Shown here: piece by piece, positions 12,499-22,320 of the stretch
How the letters are laid out: every line of letters starts with the position of its first letter
Position numbering within the stretch: position 1 is the first letter of the stretch
Assembly: GCA_027886185.1 (NCBI GenBank)
Contig: WOAB01000528.1
Location: forward strand, 3,038,001-3,102,000
DNA: 64,000 nucleotides
Direction of reading: 5' to 3'
Origin: Rheum nobile
Lineage: Eukaryota > Streptophyta > Magnoliopsida > Caryophyllales > Polygonaceae
Notes under the pieces: generated by a model
What the model saw: only the letters and a program-made list of their open reading frames with translations
What the model was told of the DNA's origin: nothing
Databases searched by the model: none
Position numbers and translations under genes: made by a program

Positions 12499-15003
12499 AT
12501 GGTCGACACTCGTTCTACTGACTCTCCTCTTGTAGCTTTTGATCCAGAAGTCGATAGATCATTCCGTGCGAACCTACGCGATCAAGGAGAAGAAGAAGTC
12601 GAGGTTGAGATCGTTGAGCCGACTGAGCCAATTAACATGCCTGCTGTCGCAATGGCTGAGACTCTAAGAGAATTGACTGAGCCGAATATTGGAGCACAAC
12701 CCTTGGCTGTCATCATCCCTGCACTTGGCGAAGGGGTGAATTTTGAGCTGAAGTCTGGAGTTGTTGCTTATCTCCCGAAGTTCCACGGTTTGAGTGGAGA
12801 AGACCCGATCTCTCACCTAGGCAAGTTCCAGAATGTCTGCATGACTATGAAGCCCAGGAACGTGACAGAAGACCAAATCAAGATGAGAGCTTTTGGTTTC
12901 TCCCTGCTAGACTCTGCAAGCGACTGGTACTATCACTTACCACCAGGAACCATAGATACCTGCAATAAACTGCACAAGGCGTTCCTGGACAAGTACTTTC
13001 CAACGAAGAAGGCGAATGCCTTGAAAAAGGCAATTGCCAATATTGAGCAGGCTGGTGATGAGACGCTGTATGATTATCTTGAGAGGTACAAGAGGCTTTG
13101 CTCTAGCTGCCCATTCCACGGATACGCCAAGCAGGACCTTGTCCTCTATTTACACAATGGTCTGCTAGACCAAGAGAGAAGGATGGTTGACGCTGCTTGC
13201 GATGGAAGCATTCTGAATCTGACACCGGATGCAGCCATGGAGAGATTCCAGGAGATGAGTGAGAGCACCAGGAGTTTTGGGAAGACATACCAAAGGAAGG
13301 CGGTCAATGCTGTGACCCCTGTAGGACCAAGCCCAGTGTTGACTGAGCTAGCTGAGCTGAAAGAGATGGTGAAGAGGATGGCGAACCAGAACGCCCATCA
13401 ACAAGTTAAAGCATGTGGGCTTTGCTCTGATCAATACCACCCTACCGACACTTGTCCTCAGCTGCAGGAGGAGGGTGTTGCTGAAGTTAATGCTATAGGA
13501 GGTTATGGACCCCCTAGACCACAGTTTGGTGGACAGCCCAATTATAATCCGAGAGGGCGAGACCACCCACGTTTTAGATGGAGTGACCCTCAAGGTGGTC
13601 AATAGCCTGCACAACAACAGTACCAGCAGAGAGTCCCATACCAACAGAGGCCTCAAGGCCAAAGCTCTGGTGCTTCTACTGAAGAGATGCTAAAGACTCT
13701 GACTCAGCATTTCGCCACGCATGTGCAGGCTATTGAGTCAAGTATTAAGAACATGGAGAGACAGATTGGCCACCTTGCTGATGTTGTGACCAAACTTGAC
13801 CAGAGGACATCTAATTCCTTGCCATCTCAGACTACTGTGAAACCAAGAGAGAATGTGAGTTCTATTACCCTCAGAAGTGGTAAAAAGTTGGTCGTTGCTC
13901 CTAGTGCTGAAGAGGAGAGTGAAGTCGAGAAGGCAGAAATCACCCACCGCCCCGCGGTGGATGCTAATGCGGCCCGGCCAAAAATTAAAGAAGGAGCCAG
14001 GAAAGAAACGCTGAAGCCACCGCCCCGCGGTGACTCTGACCGCGACCCGGCGGCTGAACTCAGTAAACACACCACGACCCCACCGCCCCGCGGTGATGAT
14101 CAACGCCCTGCGGTGAACTTGCCGCGACCTGGCCTTCGAGAACCCAACTCCGCTGAAGAAACCTGTGTTGATAACTACGTTCGCCCCGTGTTTCCCCCTC
14201 TAGGTTCTGAGAAGCCACCAGCACCTTTCCCTGAGGCGCTGAAGGCCAAGAGAGTAGCTGAAGACAGCGATCTGTTTGAGACATTTCGGGATTGTGAGGT
14301 GAACATTCCCCTAATCAAGCTTATCAAGGCTATCCCTCGATATGCCAAGTTCTTGAAGGAGCTGTGCACCGTGAAGAGGACTCAGAAGCAGAAGGTTCAA
14401 AAGAAGATTCCAGTGAGTGAACATGTGTCAGCGGTAGTTCAGAGACGCATGCTTGAGAAGTGCAAGGATCCAGGTACATTTAATATTCCTATTACTATAG
14501 GTGAGCATCGATTTGAGAAAGCCTTGTTAGACTTGGGTGCCTCTATTAATGTTTTGCCTTATTCTTTGATTGAGGATTTAGGAATAAGACCCTTGCATGA
14601 TTCTAACATTGTTATACAACTTGTTGATGGTTCTTGTGTGCCCCCTAAGGGTGTTGTGGAGAATGATCTTGTGAGGATAGGCTCTTTGATTTTTCCTGCT
14701 GATTTCTTTGTTATGGATATGGACTATGATGAGCAGGTTGCTCCAGTTATGCTAGGGCGACCTTTTATGAAAACATCCATGACAAAGATTGATGTAGACA
14801 GTGGAATTTTAACTATGGAATTTGATGGAATAATTTTTGAACACAATATTCATAAAACCAACTCCATTGAATTGCATGCTCCTTGCTGCATTAGCGAAAT
14901 TGATGATCATGTGCATGAAAATGTTAACACTAGTGCAATAGAGACCGTAGTTAAGTGTTCTACTATTGATGGACCTATTGAGTTGCATGAGTTGCATGTT
15001 TGA
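12499..15003 (+). pseudogene. Athila-type gag-protease, one nonsense codon
   Basis: The start is the ATG at 12499; six upstream codons begin only at a TTG. One frame runs to 15003 with a single stop, TAG at 13603-13605, in a Gln-rich linker (probably a former CAG). Gag domain (PF03732 type) is about residues 105-215, with WYYHLPPGTI and LERYKRLCSSCPFHG. A knuckle-like CGLCSDQYHPTDTC follows. After the stop come a coiled segment and a Pro/Arg/Asp linker encoding PPPRGD repeats made by the GC-rich motif. Next is an aspartic-protease-like domain with LLDLGASINVLPYSL (about 14520-14570) and VMLGRPFMKT; Athila proteases usually show D-L-G rather than D-S/T-G. There is no RT. Readthrough of TAG is possible but unproven. 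Confidence 0.88.
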
Positions 15004-16082
15004 TGATGTCTTGTTGGATGACATAGGAGATCCCATTCCCTCTATTTTGGGCATTTGCCCCCCTGTACTAACCATACAAGGCCGTAAGCCTTTATCCAAT
15101 GACGTGCAGCATATTCAGATTAAGCCATATCGGCCCCCACATCGCTCTAAGTATGGGGGAGATACTCCAAATGAAGTAAGCATGGAGTCAATGGCAAAGA
15201 GGGAACATGGTTTAAGGTCTAAACCTTTCCATGGGAGGTCTCAACAGGAAGAGACGAGTAGGAGGATTCCTAGGGGATCCTATTCTAGGTGGTAATTGAT
15301 CTGCAGTACGTCGAGCCAACGACGTTAACCAACGCGCTGTCCGGGAGGCAACCCGTGGTAATTGTTCTTTGAGTTTTCTTTAGATTATTTTCGTAATTTA
15401 TTTTGCTTTGTTTCGTTTGCCTGTTACTAACATTTCAGGTACGAAAGTAAATGGAGAGGAGACAGTGTCCCAGTTCGTCCCACCGCCCCGCGGTGAATGT
15501 CTGGTATACCTTCTCAACTCTGAAAAAAAACAAGAATAAAGGGCCCCGAAAAAACCTTAAACGGGTGCGTAAATTTTTTATTTCTTGAGTTGTTACAAAG
15601 GATTTTACGGATTGGGCTCCCTTTGGGCCAAGATTTTTCTTTGGGCCATGGTACATACCCGGCCCCATCATCCCTTTCTTCCCTTTCACTTTCCCTTCCC
15701 TGACCTAGCCCTCATACTCACAAACACTCCATTCCCAGCACACCTCTCAAGCTCCCAAAGCCAAATCCCCCAGTCTCCCTCAAATCTCTCTCGACCTTGA
15801 TCCGAATCTAGCCCCCAATTCACCAATTGGAAGTCTAGCCTCACAAACCAGCCAAACACAACCCCACCGCGTCGCTTCAGTCCCACCTCGCGCTGTCCCG
15901 CTTCGCGTCACTACTGCCACCGCCCCACGCCGACTTCACCGCGACCCGGCCAAAGCTCCCAGTTTTCCCACCGCGACCCGTCGACTCATTCACCGCCCCA
16001 CGGCGAGACCTCTTGGCTGCGTGTTTGCTCGTTTTTCATCGCCTCCTTCAAGAGGTACTCTGATGATTCAGACGACAAGAGG
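15004..16082 (+). other. element 2 spacer between protease and extra ORF
   Basis: Mostly non-coding. An out-of-frame 109-residue ORF (14966-15295) overlaps the protease end and has no recognised domain. 15309-15357 matches the end-of-pol region of element 3. GC-rich motif copies occur at 15481-15495 and four times in 15918-16005. A pyrimidine-rich tract covers about 15660-15790. Confidence 0.6.
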
Positions 16083-16901
16083 ATGATGAGGGTCACGTTC
16101 AGTTACAACGGGCGTGATTATTCGTTGTCCCCTAAGGTGGTGCGTGATGCCCTGGGCATTACAAAGCTGCCAACTGATGGGTGGTCTGGTGGCATTCTAG
16201 AGTCTGATATGATGGAGTTCTGGAAGGCTGCTACGGGCAGGACGTTCAGGAAGGGTCAGGAGGTGAACTCGAAGCTGGTGAACCCGTGTCTACGGTTGAT
16301 CCACAAAGTGATGATGAGAGACTTCTTTGGCCATGCTGATGATGGTAAGGTCCCCCTGAAGGATTTCCAGTGGTTTATGAGCATCTTGGAAGTTGTTCAG
16401 TACACGCCGTGTTGGGCTACCCTCTTTTTGGGTTCCTTGAAGAGGATTCGTGATGGTGAGCCACATGATATTTGTGGGGGTGGTCTGATTACCCTCCTTT
16501 GTGCTGGAGTGATATCTTGCGATCAGATTCCTCGACCTGCTGCCTACATGGTGTATGATATGGCGCACATGAAGGTGTGCTCGATGCTGAAGCCATTGGG
16601 AAAGGATGGTGATTTGGTCTGGTCGTCATATGATGGCCACATTCTGATTCTTCCATGGGAGTTCACTTATTCACCTTCATTTGCGAATTGGTGGATCTCC
16701 AGTGATGGCAGAGTGACGACTGATGATACCCCTGCTGCTCCTTCAGGCCCGTATGGACAAGGCCCTAGTGGTGCTGCTGCTGAGTTTGCGGGCGAGGACA
16801 CTCCTATGCCTACACTTTATGATGCGCCCTCGTCTTCTTACGGTCCTGCCACACCTTGGCATGAGTTGTATTCGAGACTTGATGCATTCTCAGTGCAGTA
16901 G
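16083..16901 (+). CDS. Athila extra ORF (plant transposon protein domain), N-terminally short
   Basis: 272 residues, homologous by eye to the minus-strand ORF of element 3 (54456-55660). Shared landmarks are the (D/E)GW/KW-x-GG region, the KLVNPC-RL / KLVHPCFRL motif, GGLITL and the LPWEFTYSPSFANWW versus LPHPLAYPRVFTGW region. This resembles the Arabidopsis ATHILA ORF-1 / putative plant transposon protein family, placed between pol and the 3' LTR. Its function is unknown; it is sometimes called env-like by position. Element 3's version has about 100 more N-terminal residues, so this ORF is truncated or uses a later start (MMRVTFSYNGR). I see no transmembrane segment. The tail after GGRVTTDDTPAA-like residues is low complexity. 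Confidence 0.72.
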   Translation: MMRVTFSYNGRDYSLSPKVVRDALGITKLPTDGWSGGILESDMMEFWKAATGRTFRKGQEVNSKLVNPCLRLIHKVMMRDFFGHADDGKVPLKDFQWFMSILEVVQYTPCWATLFLGSLKRIRDGEPHDICGGGLITLLCAGVISCDQIPRPAAYMVYDMAHMKVCSMLKPLGKDGDLVWSSYDGHILILPWEFTYSPSFANWWISSDGRVTTDDTPAAPSGPYGQGPSGAAAEFAGEDTPMPTLYDAPSSSYGPATPWHELYSRLDAFSVQ

Positions 16902-17038
16902 ACGCACTGAAACACCCGAGTAGAGACCGGTCTGCAGACTTGGCAGATCCAGTTCCATGCTGATGTAGATGAGCGTCTTGACGGTATGTACGCTCATATG
17001 AGGGACTACTTCGGGAGGTTCCCACCACCACCATCAGG

Positions 17039-17720
17039 CCCGCAGTGAGTTTGTTTTCTTCTTCCCCTATTTCATTTGATGTTCTCTTTTCTACATTGAG
17101 GACAATGTTCGGTTTAAGTATGGGGGAGAGATTTAGACTTGCTATCTGTCTATCCTTTGTACATTTTGTTTTCTTTTCGTGTGTTGTATTTCCCATTCAA
17201 GTTTCAAAAAAAATAAAAATAAAAAAAATAAATCAAAAAAGCCAAAAAGATGTAAAAAGGCAATCAAAATCCTGGGATGAGCCGAAAACCCGAAAGGGCG
17301 GTTCAGGTAAAAAGTAGGTAGTCCGGCTGGTATAGACCAGGGCAATATTGGACTGGAGTGATGCAAATATATGTGAGATATATAGCAAAATGAAATGAGT
17401 GACTTGGTGAAAACCCGAGAGGGCGCCTTGGCAAGATGAGCGAAAAAGAAGAAGAGTGATTCTAGGATTTCTCTTTATTTCTTGGCGAGGTGTCATAAGA
17501 AGAGGTGGTATAAGAAGCTCGGGTAGGCCACTCTAGAGCGATAAGGAGCTAGATTGGAGTTAGGATTAGAATTATCTTTGCATCACTTGTTTTGGTTGTC
17601 TGGAGCTTATTGTTGATATGTTGTAATTACTAGTGTCTTATTTTCTTGTACTTCCTGAGGCCTTGGTGTTTGATTGAGAGAGTAGGTTTTTCTTTAGCTT
17701 ACTCGGGACGAGTAAAGGTC
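17039..17720 (+). other. element 2 conserved 3' non-coding region with structured block
   Basis: No ORF worth calling. It aligns end to end with 53819-54455 of element 3. It contains an A-rich stretch (17205-17260) and a 149-nt block, 17279-17427, with three hairpins (H1 17279-17304, H3 17320-17354, H2 17406-17427) described in the findings. The phrase AAGTATGGGGGA occurs at 17115-17130 and again as the polypurine tract. Confidence 0.75.
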
Positions 17721-17736
17721 TAAGTATGGGGGAATT
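17721..17736 (+). other. element 2 polypurine tract
   Basis: TAAGTATGGGGGAATT directly precedes LTR2. Element 3 has the matching AAGTGTGGGGATATT next to its 3' LTR, on the minus strand. Presumed plus-strand priming site. Confidence 0.75.
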
Positions 17737-19063
17737 TGATAGGTGTTATTTCATACACCTTTACTAGCGATTATTAGCATGATTTGGAGGAGTTTATGAG
17801 TGGTTTTTAGGCTAAGTCTGTGATCCAGAAGTTATGGAGAGAAGTGAAGATATTCCAGGATTTACAACTTAGATGGAGACATGAGGATGGAGATGGAGCT
17901 GCTGAAGCATACATGGAGACGACTACCAACACTTGGTAGTAATGAAGAACAACAGAAGAAGAGAGTGAGCTAGCTCACCGCCCCGCGCCAGAATCGCCGC
18001 GGCCCGGCGGTGACTCCCAGAGAAGACTGACGCCCCGCGGTGGAGAGCCTGACGCCCCGCGGTGGCCGTGTTAAGTGTCGCGCGTTTGAAAACTTTTATT
18101 TCCTTTTATTGTTTTCAGATTTTGTTATTTTATTATTTTCATTAGTTTAACCTAGTTTTCTGAAGACTATTTAAGCCCTCTTTCTAGGTTAAGAGAGAGA
18201 CTTAGACTCGTTACAACTGCTTTACATCAGACGTTATTTTCCCTTAGTTTTCATTCTCGTTTGAATGGATAACTAACTTCCCTTTGTTCTACTAGACGAT
18301 TGAAGCAATACAGTTGATGTATTTGTGAGATTTCTATTCCTTGTTCTTATCCTTATAAATGTTGGTTTGATTCTCTTGGTTATATTGAATATTGATTTCT
18401 TGTTGTTCTTCTTAGCCTGATCAACTAGGTTGAATACTTTTTATCAATTGCTAGGATTGCATATAGGGGTTTCGAGTGCATATCTAGTGGCAAACACAAT
18501 TGTGCGTATAGGGGTTCTGAGCGTACAATTGTGAGTGAGAATCAGTTGCATGCGAGTATTAATACGTCTTTCTATTTGCATGTATCCTATATCCTTGTGT
18601 GTATTGCTATTGCTTTGTTGGTGATAAAGTCTATCGACAACTGTGAGAATCGGTGGTACTTTATCATTGGCATAGTAATAAGTCTATCGACAACTGTGAG
18701 AATCGATAGTACTTAAGATCAGGGTGAGAACAACTATAAGGATAGTAAAAGAACTTGGATTTAATAGATTTCTGTGATCAAATTATATCTCTGTATTGTG
18801 GATCTCGCTCTAGTAGGACTACTTTCCCCATCATATTTTCTCAACTCAACCAAACTTGTTTGCTTTGCTTGCTCTACTTTTTCTTGATAACTAAACCCCC
18901 CTTGCTTGTTACTTGTCATTCACAATTGCATACTGCATCAGATCTTCCCTGTGGGTTCGACCCTTGCTTGCTTACTATACATCTGTTTAGTAGGTCTGTT
19001 AGGACTTTTTACTTTGATAAGGCTAATCAACGATACTTGCATTGTGCACTTTTAGCCACGTCA
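17737..19063 (+). repeat. element 2 LTR, 3' copy
   Basis: 1327 bp, near-identical to 11058-12421 apart from scattered substitutions and two short deletions (one removes a GC-motif unit). It ends CACGTCA, followed by TSD GTATG. Confidence 0.94.
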
Positions 19064-19068
19064 GTATG

Positions 19069-19221
19069 ACCTTGTAGAAACCGAATAGGTGATGGAAATA
19101 TGGAAAGTTATGGTTTTTCGCGATATTTTATGAAAGCAACGATGGGGGTCAAAAAAAATTTTGTGAACAAAATGCAAACTTGAGTTCGTGACTTACAAGA
19201 CTGATGGGCTCTGATACCAGT
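19069..19221 (-). other. gypsy element 1 leader, second part, with primer binding site
   Basis: Continuation of 10398-11057 after the nested insertion. 19208-19219 reads TGGTATCAGAGC on the minus strand (iMet type), two bases from the 5' LTR. Confidence 0.85.
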
Positions 19222-20134
19222 TGATGTGTTCTTGCCTCCGATGACAAGCCAATTGTCAAAAGGTGGCGCCTTGGATCTAGTCTTGGGTGAGAAGTCACGT
19301 CTGAACGTCACAATGGTGAAGATGATGGGGGACGCGTTGAAGAACACAATGATGAACACGGTGGTGGTGCGGTGGTGAACGCGGTGGAAGCGGTTGCTGG
19401 AGCATAGTGATAGCATTGGCGAAAGCGATTGAAGAGAGGGATAACTGACTTGAAAAGACAAGTCTTGGGTGTTGTAGCGTCGACTACGGAGGAAGGGAGA
19501 TGCGAAGGAAGACTTGGCTTGAAAGATCAAGCTATTGCCGTAGCGTCGGCGGCGGAGGAAGGGGATGCGAAGATAGAGGGGTTTGACGTCCGATCAAGGG
19601 AAAGAGGATAAACACTCGACTTTAAACCTTGAATTAAATTGAACGTAAAGAAATAACAAGAACATAGGAGGCTTTAAATAGCAAATGTATTTCGGCCAAG
19701 ACCTAATGGGCTTGGGCCGAATTCGAGCCTAAGGGCTAGCCCATGCAAGCATGCAAAAGGCACAAACCCTAAAAGATAGAAAGACTATAAAAAGAAACTA
19801 TCTAAAACAAAGCTGGAAATACCAAATATAGAAATTGTCTTAAAAGAAAGCATTAAAGGCATTGAATGCGAGAATCTTCAGATAGAATGCAATCAACATT
19901 GAAGGAGGTTGAGTCGCTTGAAAGAGATCGCGTTCAACATTGAGTCGCTTGAAGGAAGACGCGTTGAGGCACGCGATCTTTGGTGTTGTATAGAGATGCT
20001 TGAATGAGATCGCAGACTCTGTTCCAGATGCGAGGAGTATGACGAAGAACGCGGTCTTCGTACTTGGCTCTTCTGAGCTCTCGGTCATGGCTTCGTCTTC
20101 GTCTGGGGCCGTCATGGGAGGCAGGGTCACATCA
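19222..20134 (-). repeat. gypsy element 1, 5' LTR
   Basis: Partner of 6337-7246, bounded by primer site and TSD. Its high-coordinate end abuts extensin repeats at 20135. Confidence 0.93.
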
Positions 20135-20699
20135 CAAAGCCCCCGTCTATACTCCGTCTCCCGCCAATAAGGCCCCTGTCTACACCTCTTCTCCGGCCTA
20201 CAAGGCCCCCGTCTACACCCCTTCTCCCGCCTACAAGGCCCCCATCTACACCCCGTCTCCTGCCTACAAGGCCCCCGTCTACACCCCTTCTCCCTCCTAC
20301 AAGGCCTACGTCTATACCCCATCTCCCGCCTACAAGGCCCCTGTGTACACCCCGTCTCCCGCCTATAAGGCCCCCGTCTACACCCCGTCTTTCGTGTACA
20401 AGGTCCCCGTCTACACCCCGTCTCCCGCCTACAAGGCCCACGTCTACACCCCGTCTCCGGCCTACAAGGCCCCCGTCTACACCCCGTCTCCCGTGTACAA
20501 GGCCCCCGTCTACACCCATTCTCCCGTCTACAAGGCCCCCGTCTACACTCCATCTCCCGCCTATAACGCTCCTGTCTACACCCCATCTCCCGTCTACAAG
20601 GTCCCCGTCTACGTTCCATCTCCCGTCTACAAGGCTCCCGTCTATACCCCATCTCCCATCTACAAGGCCCCCGTCTACACTCCGTCGCCTGCTTACTAA
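20135..20699 (+). pseudogene. extensin-like gene copy A, 3' fragment
   Basis: Continues the 33-bp VYTPSPAYKAP repeats after the element 1 TSD and ends with the same SPAY-stop (TAA 20697-20699) as copy B. The following 3' UTR also matches copy B (20700-20952 against 42737-42995). Together with 4818-6336 it is one gene broken by a transposon. Alone it has no ATG; the open frame runs in from the LTR with only a TTG. Confidence 0.9.
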
Positions 20700-20957
20700 G
20701 CCATAAATTTGGCTTTTAAGGAAATTATGAAATTGTATTATTGAACTGATTTTCTTTTATAAATTATCATGAGATCTGTTCGAAAGGAAAAACCATGTTG
20801 TTTAATGTTTCTTCCATGTTTATGAGATTAATTAATCTTATTTGTACTTTTGTTCAACATAAATAATAATGAATTGATATTTATGTTTTGGTTGATTAAT
20901 GATCTTGATTCCTCGATTTATCAACTATATATTTCTATCACATAAACCAGACATGGT

Positions 20958-22320
20958 TGACAGGTGCTAAAGTCGTGATGCCCAATCAAAGTAAATCCTT
21001 AGAAACCTAACTCAGTAGAATAGGCAAGCAAGGGTCGAATCCCACAGGGAGGAGTTGTCTTTCTTAGTGCTCAAGTAGTATGCCAATGGTAACAAGGGGG
21101 GTTTGTTGGTTGTTTGCAAGTAGACAAAATAAACAAAAGCAAAGGTTGTAATCAATTTGGGAAAAAGTACTTAGCCAGACAAATATCCACCATTCATTCG
21201 ATTGATTGATCCTAGATTATCTTTATTCCTTCCTATGAATATTCATGTCCCTATTCTGAAATAGTTACCAGTCCAACTAGTCCTGGTAACCCTAACTATC
21301 GAACGCACGAGAAACTATCAAGATTTAGAACAATAGCAGCAGGAAGCATAGGAATTAACCAGGATACATGCAACACCATAACTCGCAGCATTTCACACAT
21401 AATCAATTCTCTTTCATAATAAACTAGTCCAACTAGTCCTAGAATATCATGTTTGCTACACAAGATAAGGGATTTCAACTCGAAATATCCAAACCCTAGC
21501 AATAGACAATTATTAATATCAACTAGGTGATCAATCCAGTCAAATCAATAAGAATCAATAGGAATAAGCTCAAGAGAAAATATATAATCAATAGGAATAG
21601 GAATAGAATTATAACCTCACAATCATATATCAAATGAAGGCTTCAATTGTCGGACTAAGCAAAGGGTGCTTAGTTCTTCATAGTCTTGAAACAAAAACTC
21701 AAAGGGAAAAACTCAACGTAGAATGGAAAATTCGATAATGAAAAGATCATTCAAGGAGGCTGTTAGGAACTAGGTTAAATAACCCTAGCCAAACCTAATG
21801 CTAAAGATAGTAAACATAATCTAAAAGGAAATAAAATAATCTAATCGGAATAAAGGAAATAAGATAAAAGGAAAAAAATAAAATAAAACAGATCCTCGGA
21901 CGAAACTCTTCAGCGCGTCTGACAAATGGAATTCCGCGACCGCGGAGGATTTTCCGCGACCGCGGAAATATCTCTGTAAAGTTCGCTGTCTTCATTTGCC
22001 GCGATCGTGGCTTTGGCCTCTGCGACCGCGGGTCTTCGATTCTTGTACTCTTCACTCCGTGCTGTTTCCACGACCGCGGCGGTGAATTCCGTGACCCCGG
22101 AAAACTTCCTGTAAAAGTCTTCCTTCTTCAGTCTTCCTTCGTCTTCTCTTGTGGTTTTCTTCTCATCTTCTTAATGTCTTCTTTTAAGCTTCACTAAACC
22201 ACCATAATCATACTTCTTCTCCTCAACTCCATTCTCTACAATTGTGCTCTAAACTCTCCAAATGATACCTAAAACACCGGTAATAACTCTTAGTTAAACC
22301 TTACAAAGTAGCGCTGATCA
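20958..22320 (-). mobile_element. solo LTR, Athila-like
   Basis: 1363 bp with TGACAGG...GCTGATCA ends, flanked by TSD ATGGT (20953-20957 and 22321-22325). It is absent at the matching place in copy B, where GACATGGT runs straight on. Its internal landmark, GGGTCGAATCCCACAGGGAG (about 21031-21050), matches the LTRs of elements 2 and 3, which places it in the same lineage and on the minus strand. A TATA-like TTATTTAAC lies near 21775. No internal domain remains: LTR-LTR recombination removed it. It carries its own cluster of GC-rich palindromes at 21930-22100. Confidence 0.93.

Larger units (their letters stand above)
11058..19063 (+). mobile_element. Athila-type gypsy element 2, non-autonomous (no RT/RNase H/INT)
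   Basis: Plus-strand element of about 8.0 kb, nested in the leader of element 1, with TSD GTATG (11053-11057 and 19064-19068). LTRs are 11058-12421 (1364 bp) and 17737-19063 (1327 bp). The 37-bp length difference comes from two small indels at about 11370-11400 and 11470-11490. A GGCGCCGTTGCC primer site follows LTR1. Gene order is gag-protease (12499-15003), an Athila extra ORF (16083-16901), a conserved non-coding 3' region, then a polypurine tract. After 15003 about 300 bp lead directly into sequence homologous to the end of pol in element 3 (compare 15309-15357 with 56570-56620), so the polymerase block is deleted. LTRs differ by about 1-2 percent by eye. Confidence 0.95.
6337..20134 (-). 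mobile_element. Ty3/gypsy-type element 1, internally deleted, split by element 2
   Basis: Minus-strand LTR element. Its 3' LTR is 6337-7246 and its 5' LTR is 19222-20134 (910 and 913 bp, termini TGATGTG...CACATCA). It is flanked by the 5-bp TSD CAAAG at 6332-6336 and 20135-20139, inside extensin copy A. An iMet-type primer site is at 19208-19219 and the polypurine tract GTGGGGGAGGG (minus) at 7247-7257. Without element 2 and its TSD copy it is about 5.8 kb. Gag and protease are recognisable. RT, RNase H and integrase are almost entirely missing, so it could move only with help. By eye the LTRs differ at roughly 30-35 sites, many of them CpG to TpG/CpA, so it is older than elements 2 and 3. 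Confidence 0.92.

Noticed and set aside
11889..12535. ORFs in element 2 LTRs (also 18531-19069) and in element 3 LTRs (52869-53063, 62561-62755)
   Set aside because: They recur only because LTRs are duplicated. They contain repeated CTATCGACAACTGTGAGAAT-type non-coding sequence and no protein domain.
15660..15886. Small ORFs at 15585-15886 in the element 2 spacer
   Set aside because: They come from a pyrimidine-rich tract with a Pro/Ser or Gly/Arg bias. Not conserved in element 3.
20064..20699. Possible chimeric gene: LTR-encoded start fused in frame to extensin repeats
   Set aside because: The frame has no ATG (it opens at a TTG) and no signal peptide. It is simply an LTR next to the severed gene.
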